The translations under genes and the position numbers were made by a program. A stretch of DNA of 64,000 bases, from contig NZ_BMCT01000014.1 of assembly GCF_014635325.1 (NCBI RefSeq), positions 26,645 to 90,644 on the forward strand, in the 5' to 3' direction. Below the pieces are notes generated by a model, which was given only the letters and a program-made list of their open reading frames with translations, made no database searches and was not told where the DNA came from. Shown in pieces: positions 8,063-17,130 of the stretch. This stretch comes from Azorhizobium oxalatiphilum (lineage in GTDB: Bacteria > Pseudomonadota > Alphaproteobacteria > Rhizobiales > Xanthobacteraceae). How positions within the stretch are numbered: position 1 is the first letter of the stretch; every line of letters begins with the position of its first letter.

Positions 8063-9802
8063 GTGAAGATTCTCTCCTTCTCATCGCCTCTGGCCATTGC
8101 CCTGTCCCTGAGCGTCGGTCTGGCGTCCACGGCCCCTGCCTTTGCCCGCGAGGATGCGACCCCCGGTTATGTGGGGGAACCCTCGGTGGCCGGCAGCTTC
8201 CTGTCCGCGCGCCTCGCCGGCTCCGAACGGGACACGGACGCGGCGGTGACATATCTGCGCCAGCTGATGAAGGCCGATCCGTGCAATGACGAACTGGTCG
8301 AGCGCGCCTTCTTCGCCATGCTGGTGGCCGGCGAGGTGGAAGACGCCATTCCGCTCGCCGAGCGTCTGGTGAAGGTGGACAAGTCCCATCGTATCGCCCG
8401 CCTCGTGCTTGCCACCCGCGCCATCAAGCGCAGCCAGTACCAGACCGCCCGCACCAATCTCTCGCTCTCCGTGCGTGGCCCCATCGGTGATCTCACCGCC
8501 ACCCTGCTTGCCGCCTGGACCATGCTCGGCTCCAACAACGCCAAGTCGGGCGTGGAACTGATCGACCGGCTCCAGGGGCCGGAATGGTATGCGGCTTTCA
8601 AGGACATCAACGCCGGCCTCATTCTGGATGCCGCCGGCAACAAGAAGGACGCCGGCAAGCGGCTGGAGAAGGCCGCCAAGATGGAGCCCGCCACGCTGCG
8701 CGCGGTGGATGCCTATGCCCGCTGGCAGTCCCGCAACGCTGACAAGGATGCGGCCCTCGCCACTTATGCCGCCTTCGAAAAGCTGCTGCCCCGCCATCCG
8801 CTGCTGACCACTGCCGTCGCCGAGCTGGAGGCGGGCAAGACCCTGCCGCCGCTGATCCGCACCCCGCAGGAAGGCTCTGCCGAAGTGCTCTACAGCCTCG
8901 GCGCAGCGCTGGGTCGGCAGGGCGGCGAGGATCTCGCCCTCGTCTATCTGCAGCTCTCGCTGTGGCTGGAGCCCGACCATCCGCTGGCGGGCCTGACGCT
9001 GGCTGATCTGTATGAGCAGATGAAGCAGCCGGAGAAGGCCATCTCCGTCTATGAGAAGGTGCCCGCCGCCTCGCCGCTGAAGCGTAATGCCGAAGTGCAG
9101 ATGGCCATCAATCTCGACCAGGTCGGCAAGTTCGACGACGCCCGCAAGCACCTCGTGGCGCTGGTGGAGAAGGACGCCAAGGACACCGACGCGCTGGTGG
9201 CGCTGGGCGGCCTCTATCGCGGCCACAAGCTCTATGCGGAATGCGCGCAGACTTACGGCAAGGTCATCGATCAGCTGAAGGATCCGGCCCGCAAGGACTG
9301 GACGCTGTTCTACTTCCGCGGCATCTGCAACGAGCGCAACAAGAACTGGTCCGCCGCCGAGAGCGATCTGAAGACTGCGCTCAAGCTGTATCCCGATCAG
9401 CCGCACGTGCTGAACTATCTGGGCTACAGCTGGGTGGATCAGAAGCTCAACCTCGATCAGGCCATGGACATGATCCGCAAGGCCGTGTCCCTGCGGCCCG
9501 ACGACGGCTACATCGTGGACAGCCTCGGCTGGGCCTATTACCGGCTCGGCCGCTATGACGAGGCGGTGAGCGAGCTGGAGCGCGCGGTGGAGCTGAAGCC
9601 GCAGGATCCGGTCATCAACGACCATCTGGGCGATGCCTACTGGAAGGTGGGCCGCAAGCTGGAAGCTTCCTTCCAGTGGGCGCATGCGCGGGACATGAAG
9701 CCCGAGCCCGAGGATCTGCCGAAGATCGAGAAGAAGCTGCAAAGCGGTCTTGAGGACGAGACCCCGGTCAAGAAGGCCGAGGACCAGCAAAAGGGCGGCT
9801 GA
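8063..9802 (+). CDS. Secreted/periplasmic TPR-repeat protein
   Basis: The protein has about 579 residues. A probable signal peptide (FSSPLAIALSLSVGLAS, ending APAFA) is followed by an alpha-helical array of tetratricopeptide-type repeats. Clear TPR units lie in the last third (LGWAYYRLGRYDEAVSELE; INDHLGDAYWKVGRKLEA). The GTG at 8063 directly precedes the signal peptide; the frame is open 228 bases further upstream, but those residues do not look like a leader. Proteins of this build in alphaproteobacteria act as periplasmic scaffolds. A specific role (cell envelope, secretion) cannot be named. The C-terminus is Lys/Glu-rich. Confidence 0.8.
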   Translation: MKILSFSSPLAIALSLSVGLASTAPAFAREDATPGYVGEPSVAGSFLSARLAGSERDTDAAVTYLRQLMKADPCNDELVERAFFAMLVAGEVEDAIPLAERLVKVDKSHRIARLVLATRAIKRSQYQTARTNLSLSVRGPIGDLTATLLAAWTMLGSNNAKSGVELIDRLQGPEWYAAFKDINAGLILDAAGNKKDAGKRLEKAAKMEPATLRAVDAYARWQSRNADKDAALATYAAFEKLLPRHPLLTTAVAELEAGKTLPPLIRTPQEGSAEVLYSLGAALGRQGGEDLALVYLQLSLWLEPDHPLAGLTLADLYEQMKQPEKAISVYEKVPAASPLKRNAEVQMAINLDQVGKFDDARKHLVALVEKDAKDTDALVALGGLYRGHKLYAECAQTYGKVIDQLKDPARKDWTLFYFRGICNERNKNWSAAESDLKTALKLYPDQPHVLNYLGYSWVDQKLNLDQAMDMIRKAVSLRPDDGYIVDSLGWAYYRLGRYDEAVSELERAVELKPQDPVINDHLGDAYWKVGRKLEASFQWAHARDMKPEPEDLPKIEKKLQSGLEDETPVKKAEDQQKGG

Positions 9803-9936
9803 CGCCGGGTGCGAATGGGTGTCCTTGCTCCTGTCCGGACTGGCTTTCCGGGCAGGGCGACGCGTGGGGGATGCGTTTTCCGCCCCGAAGCGGTAAAATC
9901 GGTTGCGGCCACCCCTTTGAACGGCGGCGAAGCGAC

Positions 9937-10914
9937 ATGATTGCCTGGGACGATCTCCGTCTGGTGAAGGCGATCGCTGACACACGCTCCCTGGCCGGCG
10001 CGGCGGATGCGCTTGGCGTCAATCACTCCACCGTTTTCCGCCGCCTCGGCACGCTGGAGACGACGCTGGGTGCCCGCCTGTTCGAGCGGGCCCGCTCCGG
10101 CTATGTGCCCACCACCACCGGCGAGGAGATGGTGCGGCTCGCCGAGCGCATGGGGGAAGAGATTTCCGCCATGGAGCGGCGGATCACGGGGCAGGATCTG
10201 CGCCCGTCCGGCGAGTTGCGCGTCACCACCAACGATACGCTGCTGGTGCACCTGCTCACGCCGGTGTTCGCGAGCTTCCGCCGCGCCTATCCCGAGATCC
10301 GGCTTGAGGTGATCGTCTCCAACCAGACGCTGAACCTCACCAAGCGCGATGCGGACGTGGCCATCCGCGCCAGTGACCGGCCCGGCGACACGCTGGTGGG
10401 TCGCCGCCTCGCCTGTCTGGCCTGGGCGGTCTATGGCCGGCCCGATGCGCTTGCCGGCCAACCCTTCGCCCGAGCCGATATCCGCCATCTGGACTGGGTG
10501 GGACTGGCCGAGCCCATCGCCGGTATCCGCGCGGGCAAGTGGCTGCGCGAGCGGGCGGGGGCGGATCGCATCGTCTATCGGGTCAACACCATGCTCGGTC
10601 TGGCGGAGGCGGCTGCGGCCGGGATGGGGCTGGCACTGCTGCCCTGCTTCATCGGCGCTGCCACGCCGGGCCTCGCGCGCCTGTCCGAGCCGGTGCCGGA
10701 GATGGAATCCGGTCTGTGGCTGCTGACCCATCCGGAGATCCGGCAGACCGCGCGTGTGCGTGCCTTCATGGAGCATGCGGCCCGCGAACTGACGCGCCGC
10801 CGCACCACGATCGAAGGCAAGGCGGCCGATGGCGACGGTCAGGAGGCGGATGCCGGCGGGGACGATGAGGCGGATGCCGCCGAGATCGCCGGGAATGTCA
10901 GCCCTGTAGGCTGA
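9937..10914 (+). CDS. LysR-family transcriptional regulator
   Basis: This 325-residue protein has an N-terminal winged helix-turn-helix (residues 3-62: WDDLRLVKAIADTRSLAGAA, then LGVNHSTVFRRL and the wing GARLFER). A periplasmic-binding-protein-like effector domain follows, about 88-290. The GARLFERARSGYVPTTTGE stretch is the LysR hallmark. The C-terminal extension (about 30 residues) is Asp/Glu/Ala-rich and unusual. The target genes are not obvious: the gene is not divergent from an enzyme gene, since the TPR gene upstream runs in the same direction. The start ATG lies 134 bases after the TPR stop. Confidence 0.88.
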   Translation: MIAWDDLRLVKAIADTRSLAGAADALGVNHSTVFRRLGTLETTLGARLFERARSGYVPTTTGEEMVRLAERMGEEISAMERRITGQDLRPSGELRVTTNDTLLVHLLTPVFASFRRAYPEIRLEVIVSNQTLNLTKRDADVAIRASDRPGDTLVGRRLACLAWAVYGRPDALAGQPFARADIRHLDWVGLAEPIAGIRAGKWLRERAGADRIVYRVNTMLGLAEAAAAGMGLALLPCFIGAATPGLARLSEPVPEMESGLWLLTHPEIRQTARVRAFMEHAARELTRRRTTIEGKAADGDGQEADAGGDDEADAAEIAGNVSPVG

Positions 10915-11024
10915 CGTCGCGCCGGATCGCTTGAGCCGGTCAGCATGTCGGTGGATGCCCGGACGTCGTGCGCAACTGTCCGGTCGCTGAAGCTACGTCC
11001 CGCTCCAATCCGGAAGGTCATGAA

Positions 11025-11052
11025 AAAGGCCCCGGCGGATGCCGGGGCCTTT
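11025..11052 (-). terminator. Intrinsic terminator of the lipoprotein gene
   Basis: A perfect 12-bp stem (AAAGGCCCCGGC / GCCGGGGCCTTT, loop GGAT) ends in a run of five T on the minus strand. It lies 20 bases past the lipoprotein stop. On the plus strand it also forms a stem ending in three T and may stop readthrough from the LysR gene. Confidence 0.8.
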
Positions 11053-11072
11053 GCCTTGATCGGAGATGCGCC

Positions 11073-11942
11073 TCACTGGCCCGGAACGGGGCCGAAGGTG
11101 TTGGGCGAGGGGCCGACTGTGGTGCTGCCGCCGCTCGTCGGCGCCGGGCCGAAGGTCGGGGCGGGGCCGAAGGTGTCGCCGGCGGGCGCACCGCTGCTGG
11201 CGGCGGGGGCCGCGGCAGGGGCTGCCGCCGGAGCGGTGGCGGCCGGGCGCGGCGTGGACGGCGCGCTGGTGGTGGCTGCCGGGCGGGGCGTCGTTGCCGC
11301 CGGGCGGGGACGCGCCGGGCGTGCGGCGGGCTCGCCCTTGGAGTCGAAGCCCACGTAGATGATGTACTTGTCCAGCGCGTCCGGGTTCGCCGGCATGGGG
11401 AAGGTGATGCCTTCCTCCACCACCGCGAAGGCGGCCTGGGTTTCGTTCGCAGGCACCTGCACCGGCACCACGAAGAATTTGGTCAGCAGGGTCTTCGGGT
11501 TCGGGCCTTCCTCCACGAGGGCCACGCGCACCGGGGCGGTGAAGGCGCCGGGGGTGCCCTTTTCGCCGAGGATGACCCGGCCTTCGATGCCGACCTTGAT
11601 GTTCATCTGCCCGGCGGCCACCGTGCATTCGCGGGCCAGCGTGCCGAAGGTGCCCTGCGCCCTGAGGCCGCCGCCGGGGGCGGGCACCTGCCAGGTGGAG
11701 GCGCCGGAGCGCACGGTTACGGGCGGGCAGGTGACGTCGCTGACGCCGGGCGTACCGGCGGAGACGGTGGTTCCCGACGGGTTCACCGGGCCGGCCGAGG
11801 CGGCAGCGGCGCCGTCCACGGTGGTGCCGGGGGCGCCGAACGTGCCCTGCGAGTTGAAGCCGGCGCAGCCGGCCAATGCCAGTGCCAGGGCGCTGCCGGC
11901 CAGAATGCGGGTTGGCAGGGTGGCGTGGAACGCCAGACGCAT
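11073..11942 (-). CDS. Hypothetical lipoprotein with Pro/Ala-rich tail
   Basis: This 289-residue protein has a signal peptide and lipobox LALAGC, so the mature protein starts at a lipidated Cys (about residue 25). A compact domain (about 60-200) contains several Cys and beta-strand-like segments such as KVGIEGRVILGEKGTPG. It is followed by a roughly 90-residue low-complexity tail of Pro/Ala/Thr/Arg, with repeated TFGPAPTFGPAP-like units. ATG 11942 has the AGGAAGG ribosome-binding site. Family is unknown. An outer-membrane lipoprotein whose tail spans or binds the cell wall is plausible inference. Confidence 0.7.
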   Translation of the reverse strand: MRLAFHATLPTRILAGSALALALAGCAGFNSQGTFGAPGTTVDGAAAASAGPVNPSGTTVSAGTPGVSDVTCPPVTVRSGASTWQVPAPGGGLRAQGTFGTLARECTVAAGQMNIKVGIEGRVILGEKGTPGAFTAPVRVALVEEGPNPKTLLTKFFVVPVQVPANETQAAFAVVEEGITFPMPANPDALDKYIIYVGFDSKGEPAARPARPRPAATTPRPAATTSAPSTPRPAATAPAAAPAAAPAASSGAPAGDTFGPAPTFGPAPTSGGSTTVGPSPNTFGPVPGQ

Positions 11943-12317
11943 GTCACCTTCCTCCTGAACCGAGGAATGGCACATGGCGCACATCCCTCCGGGGAGCTGC
12001 GGTCCGCCTGCGACGCAGGCCGGTCCCGAGCGTGGTTCCCGTTCCAAATCCGGGCGGGTTCGCCGATCGGCCTGTGACAGCCCGACCGGACCCGATGCCG
12101 GTCCCGCATGCGCGGCGCCCGTGATCCATGACGAATGACAGGGAACGGGGCCGATGCTGAGCGGGCAGCGTATATAACAAAAAGTAAATGTCTTCGGGGA
12201 GGGGCAAGGGGCGTCTGAACGCCGCCTGAGGCCTTGTCTTTGCTTTTATGGTTAGCGCGCGAGGTCCCGCCGAAGGCAACCCACTGCGTCCCGGGCGGGA
12301 CGCAGTGGGGAAGGCGG
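11943..12317. other. 375-base intergenic region with a terminator at its left-facing end
   Basis: The region lies upstream of the lipoprotein and downstream of the M16 pair. It contains the strong hairpin at 12280-12309 and a locally AT-rich stretch around 12170-12195 that could hold a promoter for the lipoprotein. I see no gene here. Confidence 0.5.
12280..12309 (-). terminator. Strong 13-bp hairpin after the M16 protease pair
   Basis: A perfect stem (CCCACTGCGTCCC with GGGACGCAGTGGG, loop GGGC) begins 8 bases beyond the stop of the inactive M16 gene. There is no T-run, so it may act as a Rho-assisted terminator or an mRNA-stabilising 3' end. Confidence 0.6.
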
Positions 12318-13718
12318 TCAGCCGCCGGAGAGGCCGGTGGGCTTGCCCACCACCACGGTGAGCGTGGACTTGGCGCTGGCGAGGCGACCCGCGACGCGCT
12401 TCAGGTCGTCCAGCGTCACCGCCTCGATGAGGGCGTTGCGGCGGTCGATATAGTCGATGCCGAGCTTGTCGATCTGGATCTGCAGCAACTGCCCGGCCAC
12501 CTTGGAGGAGGTGTCGAAGCGCAGCGCGTAGCTGCCGGTCAGATACGCCTTGGCCTCGTCCAGCTCGGTCTGGCTCGGGCCTTCATCGATGATCTTGGCG
12601 AATTCCTCGGCGATGATCTTCAGGGATTCCGCCGTGCGCTCGTTCTTGGTGGCCGTGCCGGCGAACCACAGGCCCACATGCTCCAGCGCCACCTGATAGG
12701 AATAGACCGAATAGGCAAGGCCGCGCGCCTCGCGCACTTCCTTGAACAGGCGCGAGGAGAAGGCGCTGCCGCCGAGGATGTGGTTCAGCACATAGGCCGG
12801 AATGAAGTCCTTGTCCTGCCGGTCGAGGCCATCGGTGCCGATCATCACCACCGACTGCGAGACCTCGAGCGGCACCACGTCCACGGTGCCGAGGCCCTGC
12901 GGCTTCACGTTGGCCACAGGGGTCAGGGTCGCGTTCGCAGGCAGGGCCCCGAAGATGCGGTCCAGCTGCTTGCCCAGTTCCTCCGGCGTGATGTCACCCA
13001 CCACCGCCACCTTGAGGTTGGAGCGGGCGAGGTTCTTCGCGGCGAAGGCGGCCAGATGGTCGGTGTTGATCTTCGGCACGCTCTCCAGCGTGCCGTCCAC
13101 CGGCCGGCCATAGGGATGGTTCGGGAAGGCTTTCGCGAACCACTGCAGGCTGGCGATGGCGTTCGGCTCCGTGGAACGGCGGCGCAAGGCGGCAAGCTGG
13201 GCGGTGCGGATGCGCTCCACCGCCTCGGTGTCGAAACGCGGATGCGTCACCGCGAGACGCAGCAGGTCGAAGGCGGTGTCGCGGTTCTCGGACAGGGTGC
13301 GGACCGAGCCCCGCACCTCGTCGCGGCCGGCATCGAAATGCAGCTCGATGGCCTTGTCCGCCAGTTCGCGATGGAAGGCCTCGGCCGGCATGTCGCCGGC
13401 ACCCTCGTCCAGCAGCGAGGCGGCGAGGCTGGCGACGCCGGGCACATCAGCCGGATCCTGCGCCGCGCCGCCCATGAAGGCGAACTCCAGGGCGATGAGG
13501 GGCAGGGTGGTGTCGTGCACCAGCCACGCCTCGATGCCGCCGGGGCTGGTCACTTTGGTGATGCGCGTGGTCTGCGACTGGGCCGGCGTGGGGGTCAGGA
13601 GCGCGAGCGACATGGCTACCATCAGGGAGAGAAGGGCGGCGGCGCCCGCGAGCGCCCCGCCGAATGTGCGCCCGTGCGGGCGCGCTGTCGAACGGAAGGG
13701 GAGGACGGCGCCGCTCAC
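12318..13718 (-). CDS. M16-family protein lacking the zinc site (inactive partner)
   Basis: This 466-residue periplasmic protein (hydrophobic signal region about 20-48, ending PAQSQ) has the two-domain M16 fold. In the position where active members have HxxEH, this protein reads GVASLAASLLDEG, so all three zinc-site residues (HxxEH) are absent. It keeps the substrate-handling region YSVYSYQVALEHVGLW typical of the regulatory half of M16 pairs. It starts at a GTG that overlaps the stop of the active protease by 4 bases (GTGA). By analogy with mitochondrial processing peptidase alpha/beta and bacterial two-gene M16B systems, the two should form a heterodimer. Confidence 0.88.
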   Translation of the reverse strand: MSGAVLPFRSTARPHGRTFGGALAGAAALLSLMVAMSLALLTPTPAQSQTTRITKVTSPGGIEAWLVHDTTLPLIALEFAFMGGAAQDPADVPGVASLAASLLDEGAGDMPAEAFHRELADKAIELHFDAGRDEVRGSVRTLSENRDTAFDLLRLAVTHPRFDTEAVERIRTAQLAALRRRSTEPNAIASLQWFAKAFPNHPYGRPVDGTLESVPKINTDHLAAFAAKNLARSNLKVAVVGDITPEELGKQLDRIFGALPANATLTPVANVKPQGLGTVDVVPLEVSQSVVMIGTDGLDRQDKDFIPAYVLNHILGGSAFSSRLFKEVREARGLAYSVYSYQVALEHVGLWFAGTATKNERTAESLKIIAEEFAKIIDEGPSQTELDEAKAYLTGSYALRFDTSSKVAGQLLQIQIDKLGIDYIDRRNALIEAVTLDDLKRVAGRLASAKSTLTVVVGKPTGLSGG

Positions 13719-15100
13719 GAACGGTTCTCCGCCGGCTTTGCCGGGTCCTTGGCCGGGGGCGCGGCGGCGGCCGGGGTGAGGTGGCCGGTGACGGCGCGGC
13801 TCAGCACCAGATAGCGGGCGGCGGCGTCCTTGACCTGCTGGGCGGTGATGGCCTTCACCCGGTCGGGCCAGGCATTGACCTGATCGACGCTCATGCCGGT
13901 GGCCCAGGAAGCCCCGTAGATGCGCGCCAGGGTGGCCTGATTGTCGCGGGCATAGATGGCATCAGCGGTGAGCCGGGTTTTGGCGCGGGCCAGTTCCAGC
14001 TCGTCCGGGCCTTCGGCGGCGAACTTGGCGATCACCGCGTCGAGCGCCTCTTCCAGCTTGTCGAGGCTGACGCCCGGACGCGGCGAGGCGGAGAAGCCGA
14101 AGCGGGTCTCGTCATAGGCCGTGCCCTGATACCAGGCGCCCGCACCGGCGGCGAGGCCCTGCTCCACCACCAGCGCGCGATAAAGGCGGCCGGTCTGGCC
14201 GCCGCCGAGGATCTGCGAGAGCACGTCCAGCGCCTCGCCCTCGTCATCCTTGGCGACGCGATAGGACGGCACGAGATAGGAACGCTGGAGGACCGGCTGG
14301 GCGACGCGGGCGTCGGACAGGGAGACGCGGCGATGGACGCGCGGTTCGGGCTCCTGAGGGCGGTTGCGGGGCGGCGTGTCGGCGCGGGCGACCTTGCCGT
14401 AGGTCTGTTCCGCCAGCGCCTTCACGGCGGCGGGCTCCACGTCGCCGGCCACCACCAGCACGGCATTGTTGGGGGCGTAGAAGCGCCGGTAGAAGGCGAG
14501 CGCATCCTCCCGGTTCAGCTGCTTGATCTCGTGCTCCCAGCCGATGATCGGGTGCTGATAGGGATGGTTCACGTAAGTGGCGGCCTGCATGGCCTCGGCG
14601 AGACGGGCACCGGGATCGTTGTCGGTGCGCATGCGGCGCTCTTCCAGCACCACGTCGCGCTCGGGCAGCACCACCTCATCGGTGAGCTGGAGGCCGGTCA
14701 TGCGGTCGGCCTCGAAGGCCATCACCTTGCCGAGGTGATCCTTGGCGACGCGCTGGAAATAGGCGGTGTAGTCGGTGGAGGTGAAGGCATTCTCCTGCCC
14801 GCCCAGACGGGCGACCTCGGCCGAGAACACGCCGGGGGCGTTCTTCTCGGTGCCCTTGAACATCAGATGCTCAAGGAAGTGGGCGATGCCCGACTTGCCG
14901 GGCTGCTCGTCGGCGGAGCCCACCTGATACCAGACCATGTGCGTGACCACCGGGGTGCGGTGGTCGGGGATCACCATGACCTTGAAGCCGTTGGCGAGCT
15001 CATACTGAGCCACTTCGGGGCCGGCGGCAGAGGCGGAGGAGGCCGCGGCGGCGGTCCCGGCGGCAAAAATGGCGACCATGGCGAGGCGTCTCACATTCAC
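13715..15100 (-). CDS. M16-family zinc protease (active subunit)
   Basis: This 461-residue protein has a signal peptide (about residues 1-26) and the zinc/catalytic motif HFLEH at 74-78 (GIAHFLEHLMFKGT). The downstream Glu ligand is in the DVVLEERRM segment, near residue 155. The C-terminal half carries the second M16 domain. It acts in the periplasm, probably degrading short peptides, and shares an operon with its inactive paralogue downstream. The C-terminus is Ala/Pro-rich. ATG 15100 (MNVRRLAMVA) gives a standard signal peptide. Confidence 0.92.
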   Translation of the reverse strand: MNVRRLAMVAIFAAGTAAAASSASAAGPEVAQYELANGFKVMVIPDHRTPVVTHMVWYQVGSADEQPGKSGIAHFLEHLMFKGTEKNAPGVFSAEVARLGGQENAFTSTDYTAYFQRVAKDHLGKVMAFEADRMTGLQLTDEVVLPERDVVLEERRMRTDNDPGARLAEAMQAATYVNHPYQHPIIGWEHEIKQLNREDALAFYRRFYAPNNAVLVVAGDVEPAAVKALAEQTYGKVARADTPPRNRPQEPEPRVHRRVSLSDARVAQPVLQRSYLVPSYRVAKDDEGEALDVLSQILGGGQTGRLYRALVVEQGLAAGAGAWYQGTAYDETRFGFSASPRPGVSLDKLEEALDAVIAKFAAEGPDELELARAKTRLTADAIYARDNQATLARIYGASWATGMSVDQVNAWPDRVKAITAQQVKDAAARYLVLSRAVTGHLTPAAAAPPAKDPAKPAENRS

Positions 15101-15440
15101 GGGGCAGTTCCACGGCGCGCCGGAAAAGGCGCGCGCTTCCTAGAGAGATAGGGTGTCCTGCTTTGCCGGCCAAGGGATGCGATGGCGGTGGGCAGGCACG
15201 ATTGCAGCCACTGTGCCCCATCGGCACGCCGGGTGCAGCGCCAAGGCGCACGGTGTCGCGGGGTTTTGATGCGGGCCGGGAGGCACAGGGCGCGGAAGAT
15301 GGCGCACGGGCCGGCCGGGAGAGCATCGGCGCGCGGATGGTGCGCGGACGGCTGGGCTGGCGATAAAAGGAGAAGCCGGGGCGCGGGGCGTCCCCGGCGG
15401 GTGCGCGGCGGCGGGATGTCCCGCCGCGTGGCACCGCGCC
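15101..15440. other. 340-base intergenic region with two hairpins
   Basis: The region separates the active M16 gene from the upstream secreted hypothetical gene, both on the minus strand. The right end holds two hairpins: 15408-15427 (GCGGCGGG/CCCGCCGC) and 15375-15398. The left part should contain the M16 promoter, but I see no clear consensus. No gene is recognised. Confidence 0.5.
15375..15398 (-). terminator. Probable terminator of the 15.4-16.1 kb gene
   Basis: The stem GCCGGGG/CCCCGGC is followed on the minus strand by TTCTCCTTTTA. A second, stronger hairpin (15408-15427) lies between it and the gene stop. Confidence 0.5.
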
Positions 15441-16118
15441 TCACTGGCGGTCGAACAGGGTCGGGAACTTGAACGGCTCGTTCTTTTTCTCGACCACGCC
15501 ATAGGGGGCGTTGGGGGCCGGAGTCTGATAGCCGACCGGCGGCTGGGTCAGGCTTTCGCGCGCCGGCTCGCCGGTGAAGACCATGGGCTTCTCGTCGGTC
15601 TTGGTGATGCCGAACCAGGAGGTGAAGCCCAGTTCGCTCGGCGACATGATGTCGCGCTTGTCTTCATAGCGCTGGGCCGGACCGTCGAGACGGTTGGCAT
15701 TGGCCTTGCGGCCCTTGTTCAGCTCGGAGGGCAGCAGCACGTCGCGCTTGTCCTCGTAACGCATCACCGGCTCGTTGCTGTCCTTGGCGGCGGCCTGCTG
15801 GGCGCGGGTCACGTCCGGATCTTTCGGCCAGTTGGGCAGCGTGGTGGAGGCCCGGCTCCGCGGCGCGGGCAGGGCCTCGCCGGTGGCGTGGGCGGCGGGC
15901 GGCACCACCAGCGGCGCGCGCTCGCGATAATCGATGTTGGGCTTGTTGGGCTCGGTGAGGCCGATGGCCTCCATCAGCGTGCCGAAGAAAACCTGATTGT
16001 CTTCGGCTGCGGCGGGCGTGACGACCGTGGCCAGCGGCAGGGCCGCCATGGCCGAAGCGCCGAAGAGGAGCGCACGCATCCGGGAGGTGGTCTGCGACCG
16101 TCTCGTGATCTTCCGCAT
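15441..16118 (-). CDS. Hypothetical secreted protein with a duplicated RYEDKRD motif
   Basis: The protein has 225 residues, with a signal peptide (hydrophobic ALLFGASAMAALPLA, end near residue 38, PAAA). The mature part is polar, Pro-rich and probably extended. It contains two copies of a charged motif, RYEDKRDVLLPSEL (120-133) and RYEDKRDIMSPSEL (150-163), 30 residues apart. No known domain is recognised. It lies between lspA and the M16 protease pair on the same strand, a setting consistent with an envelope role. The repeat spacing suggests two equivalent binding sites on a partner; that is inference. Confidence 0.7.
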   Translation of the reverse strand: MRKITRRSQTTSRMRALLFGASAMAALPLATVVTPAAAEDNQVFFGTLMEAIGLTEPNKPNIDYRERAPLVVPPAAHATGEALPAPRSRASTTLPNWPKDPDVTRAQQAAAKDSNEPVMRYEDKRDVLLPSELNKGRKANANRLDGPAQRYEDKRDIMSPSELGFTSWFGITKTDEKPMVFTGEPARESLTQPPVGYQTPAPNAPYGVVEKKNEPFKFPTLFDRQ

Positions 16119-16245
16119 GTGTCCTTTTCCCGTCTTTCGGGTCCGTGGTCCCGGTGTTCTGGTTCGCGGCGTCTAGGTCGCGTCGTTTCGGTGTGCGGGC
16201 CGCCCCATCAGGCCCGCATGCGCGCCGATGGCCATGCCATTGGCC

Positions 16246-16791
16246 TCAGGCGGAGGGCTTGCCCTCGCCGCCGGGGCCACCGCCGCTCGAACGCGCCCTA
16301 CCGCTCGCCTCAGAGGGCGGCGTTTTTGAGGCGCGAGCGAAGAGCGCATCATAAAGAAGGAGCATCACGCCGACAACGACCGCGATGTCGGCAACGTTAA
16401 ACACGTACCAGCGGTACTCGAATGCGTGGAGCGACACGAAGTCGAAGACCGCGCCATAGGCGACCCGGTCCACCGCATTGCCGAGCGCCCCGCCGATGAG
16501 CAGGCCCAGCGCAAGGGCTTCCAAGCGGCGGCTGGTGCGGGCGAGCCAGATGGCGAAGCCGATGGACGCGCCCACCTTGATGGCCACCAGCACCCAGCGC
16601 CCGGTATCGCCCTGCTGGAACAGGCCGTAGCTGATGCCGTAATTCCAGAGCTGCACGAAATCGAGGAAGGGCGTGATGGTGCGGATGGGGGAGCCCCAGC
16701 TCTCGGACCATGACAGCACGGCGGTCTTGGATGCCTGATCGAGAACAAGCGTGGCCAGCGCCGACAGTATGCCCAGTCGAAGCGCGTTCAT
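16246..16791 (-). CDS. lspA: Lipoprotein signal peptidase (signal peptidase II)
   Basis: This 181-residue aspartic protease of the inner membrane has four transmembrane helices and cleaves prolipoproteins before the lipidated Cys. The catalytic aspartates are Asp108 in GNAVDR and Asp135 in FNVADIAV. LVLDQASK near the N-terminus is also conserved. The C-terminal 25 residues are Gly/Ser-rich and extra to the family. The ATG at 16791 is chosen because MNALRLG leads directly into TM1. It is the enzyme needed to process the lipoprotein encoded at 11.1 kb. Confidence 0.93.
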   Translation of the reverse strand: MNALRLGILSALATLVLDQASKTAVLSWSESWGSPIRTITPFLDFVQLWNYGISYGLFQQGDTGRWVLVAIKVGASIGFAIWLARTSRRLEALALGLLIGGALGNAVDRVAYGAVFDFVSLHAFEYRWYVFNVADIAVVVGVMLLLYDALFARASKTPPSEASGRARSSGGGPGGEGKPSA

Positions 16792-17130
16792 CCTGATCAC
16801 TCCGCGGCTGTGCAGGCGTTGATCGCGCACGCCCGGATGCGGCGCAGGTGCGGCAGGGTGACGGAAGGTGCGGACCCGAGGGGCATCGTGCAAGCCATGG
16901 CGGGCTTCTAGCAGCCTGCCCGCCGCCGGGAAAGGGCATGGGGGCGCGGACAATGCTCGCCCGCGTGGGCCTCGGGGCGGCTTTGCGTGTCGCGCGGTGG
17001 ACAAAGAAAAGGCCCCGGCTCGTAAGCCGGGGCCCGTGTTCCCCTCTTTTTATTGGGTGGCCCGCTGGAACGGGCGATGAGCTCACATTTTCGAGTGAGA
17101 GGGCGGCGCCGCACGCGCCGCCCCATCCGC
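16792..17130. other. 339-base intergenic region holding the amtB terminator
   Basis: The region lies upstream of lspA and downstream of amtB (both minus strand). The hairpin at 17011-17034 ends the amtB transcript. The remaining part should include the lspA promoter. No gene is supported. Confidence 0.5.
17011..17034 (-). terminator. Intrinsic terminator of glnK-amtB
   Basis: A 10-bp perfect stem (GGCCCCGGCT/AGCCGGGGCC, loop CGTA) is followed on the minus strand by TTTTCTTTG. It lies about 95 bases past the amtB stop and is nearly identical in core to the hairpins at 11025 and 48921. Confidence 0.8.

Noticed and set aside
8081..9985. 634-codon frame opposite the TPR protein
   Set aside because: It runs antisense to clear TPR units and reads as Leu/Gly/His-rich sequence with no family features.
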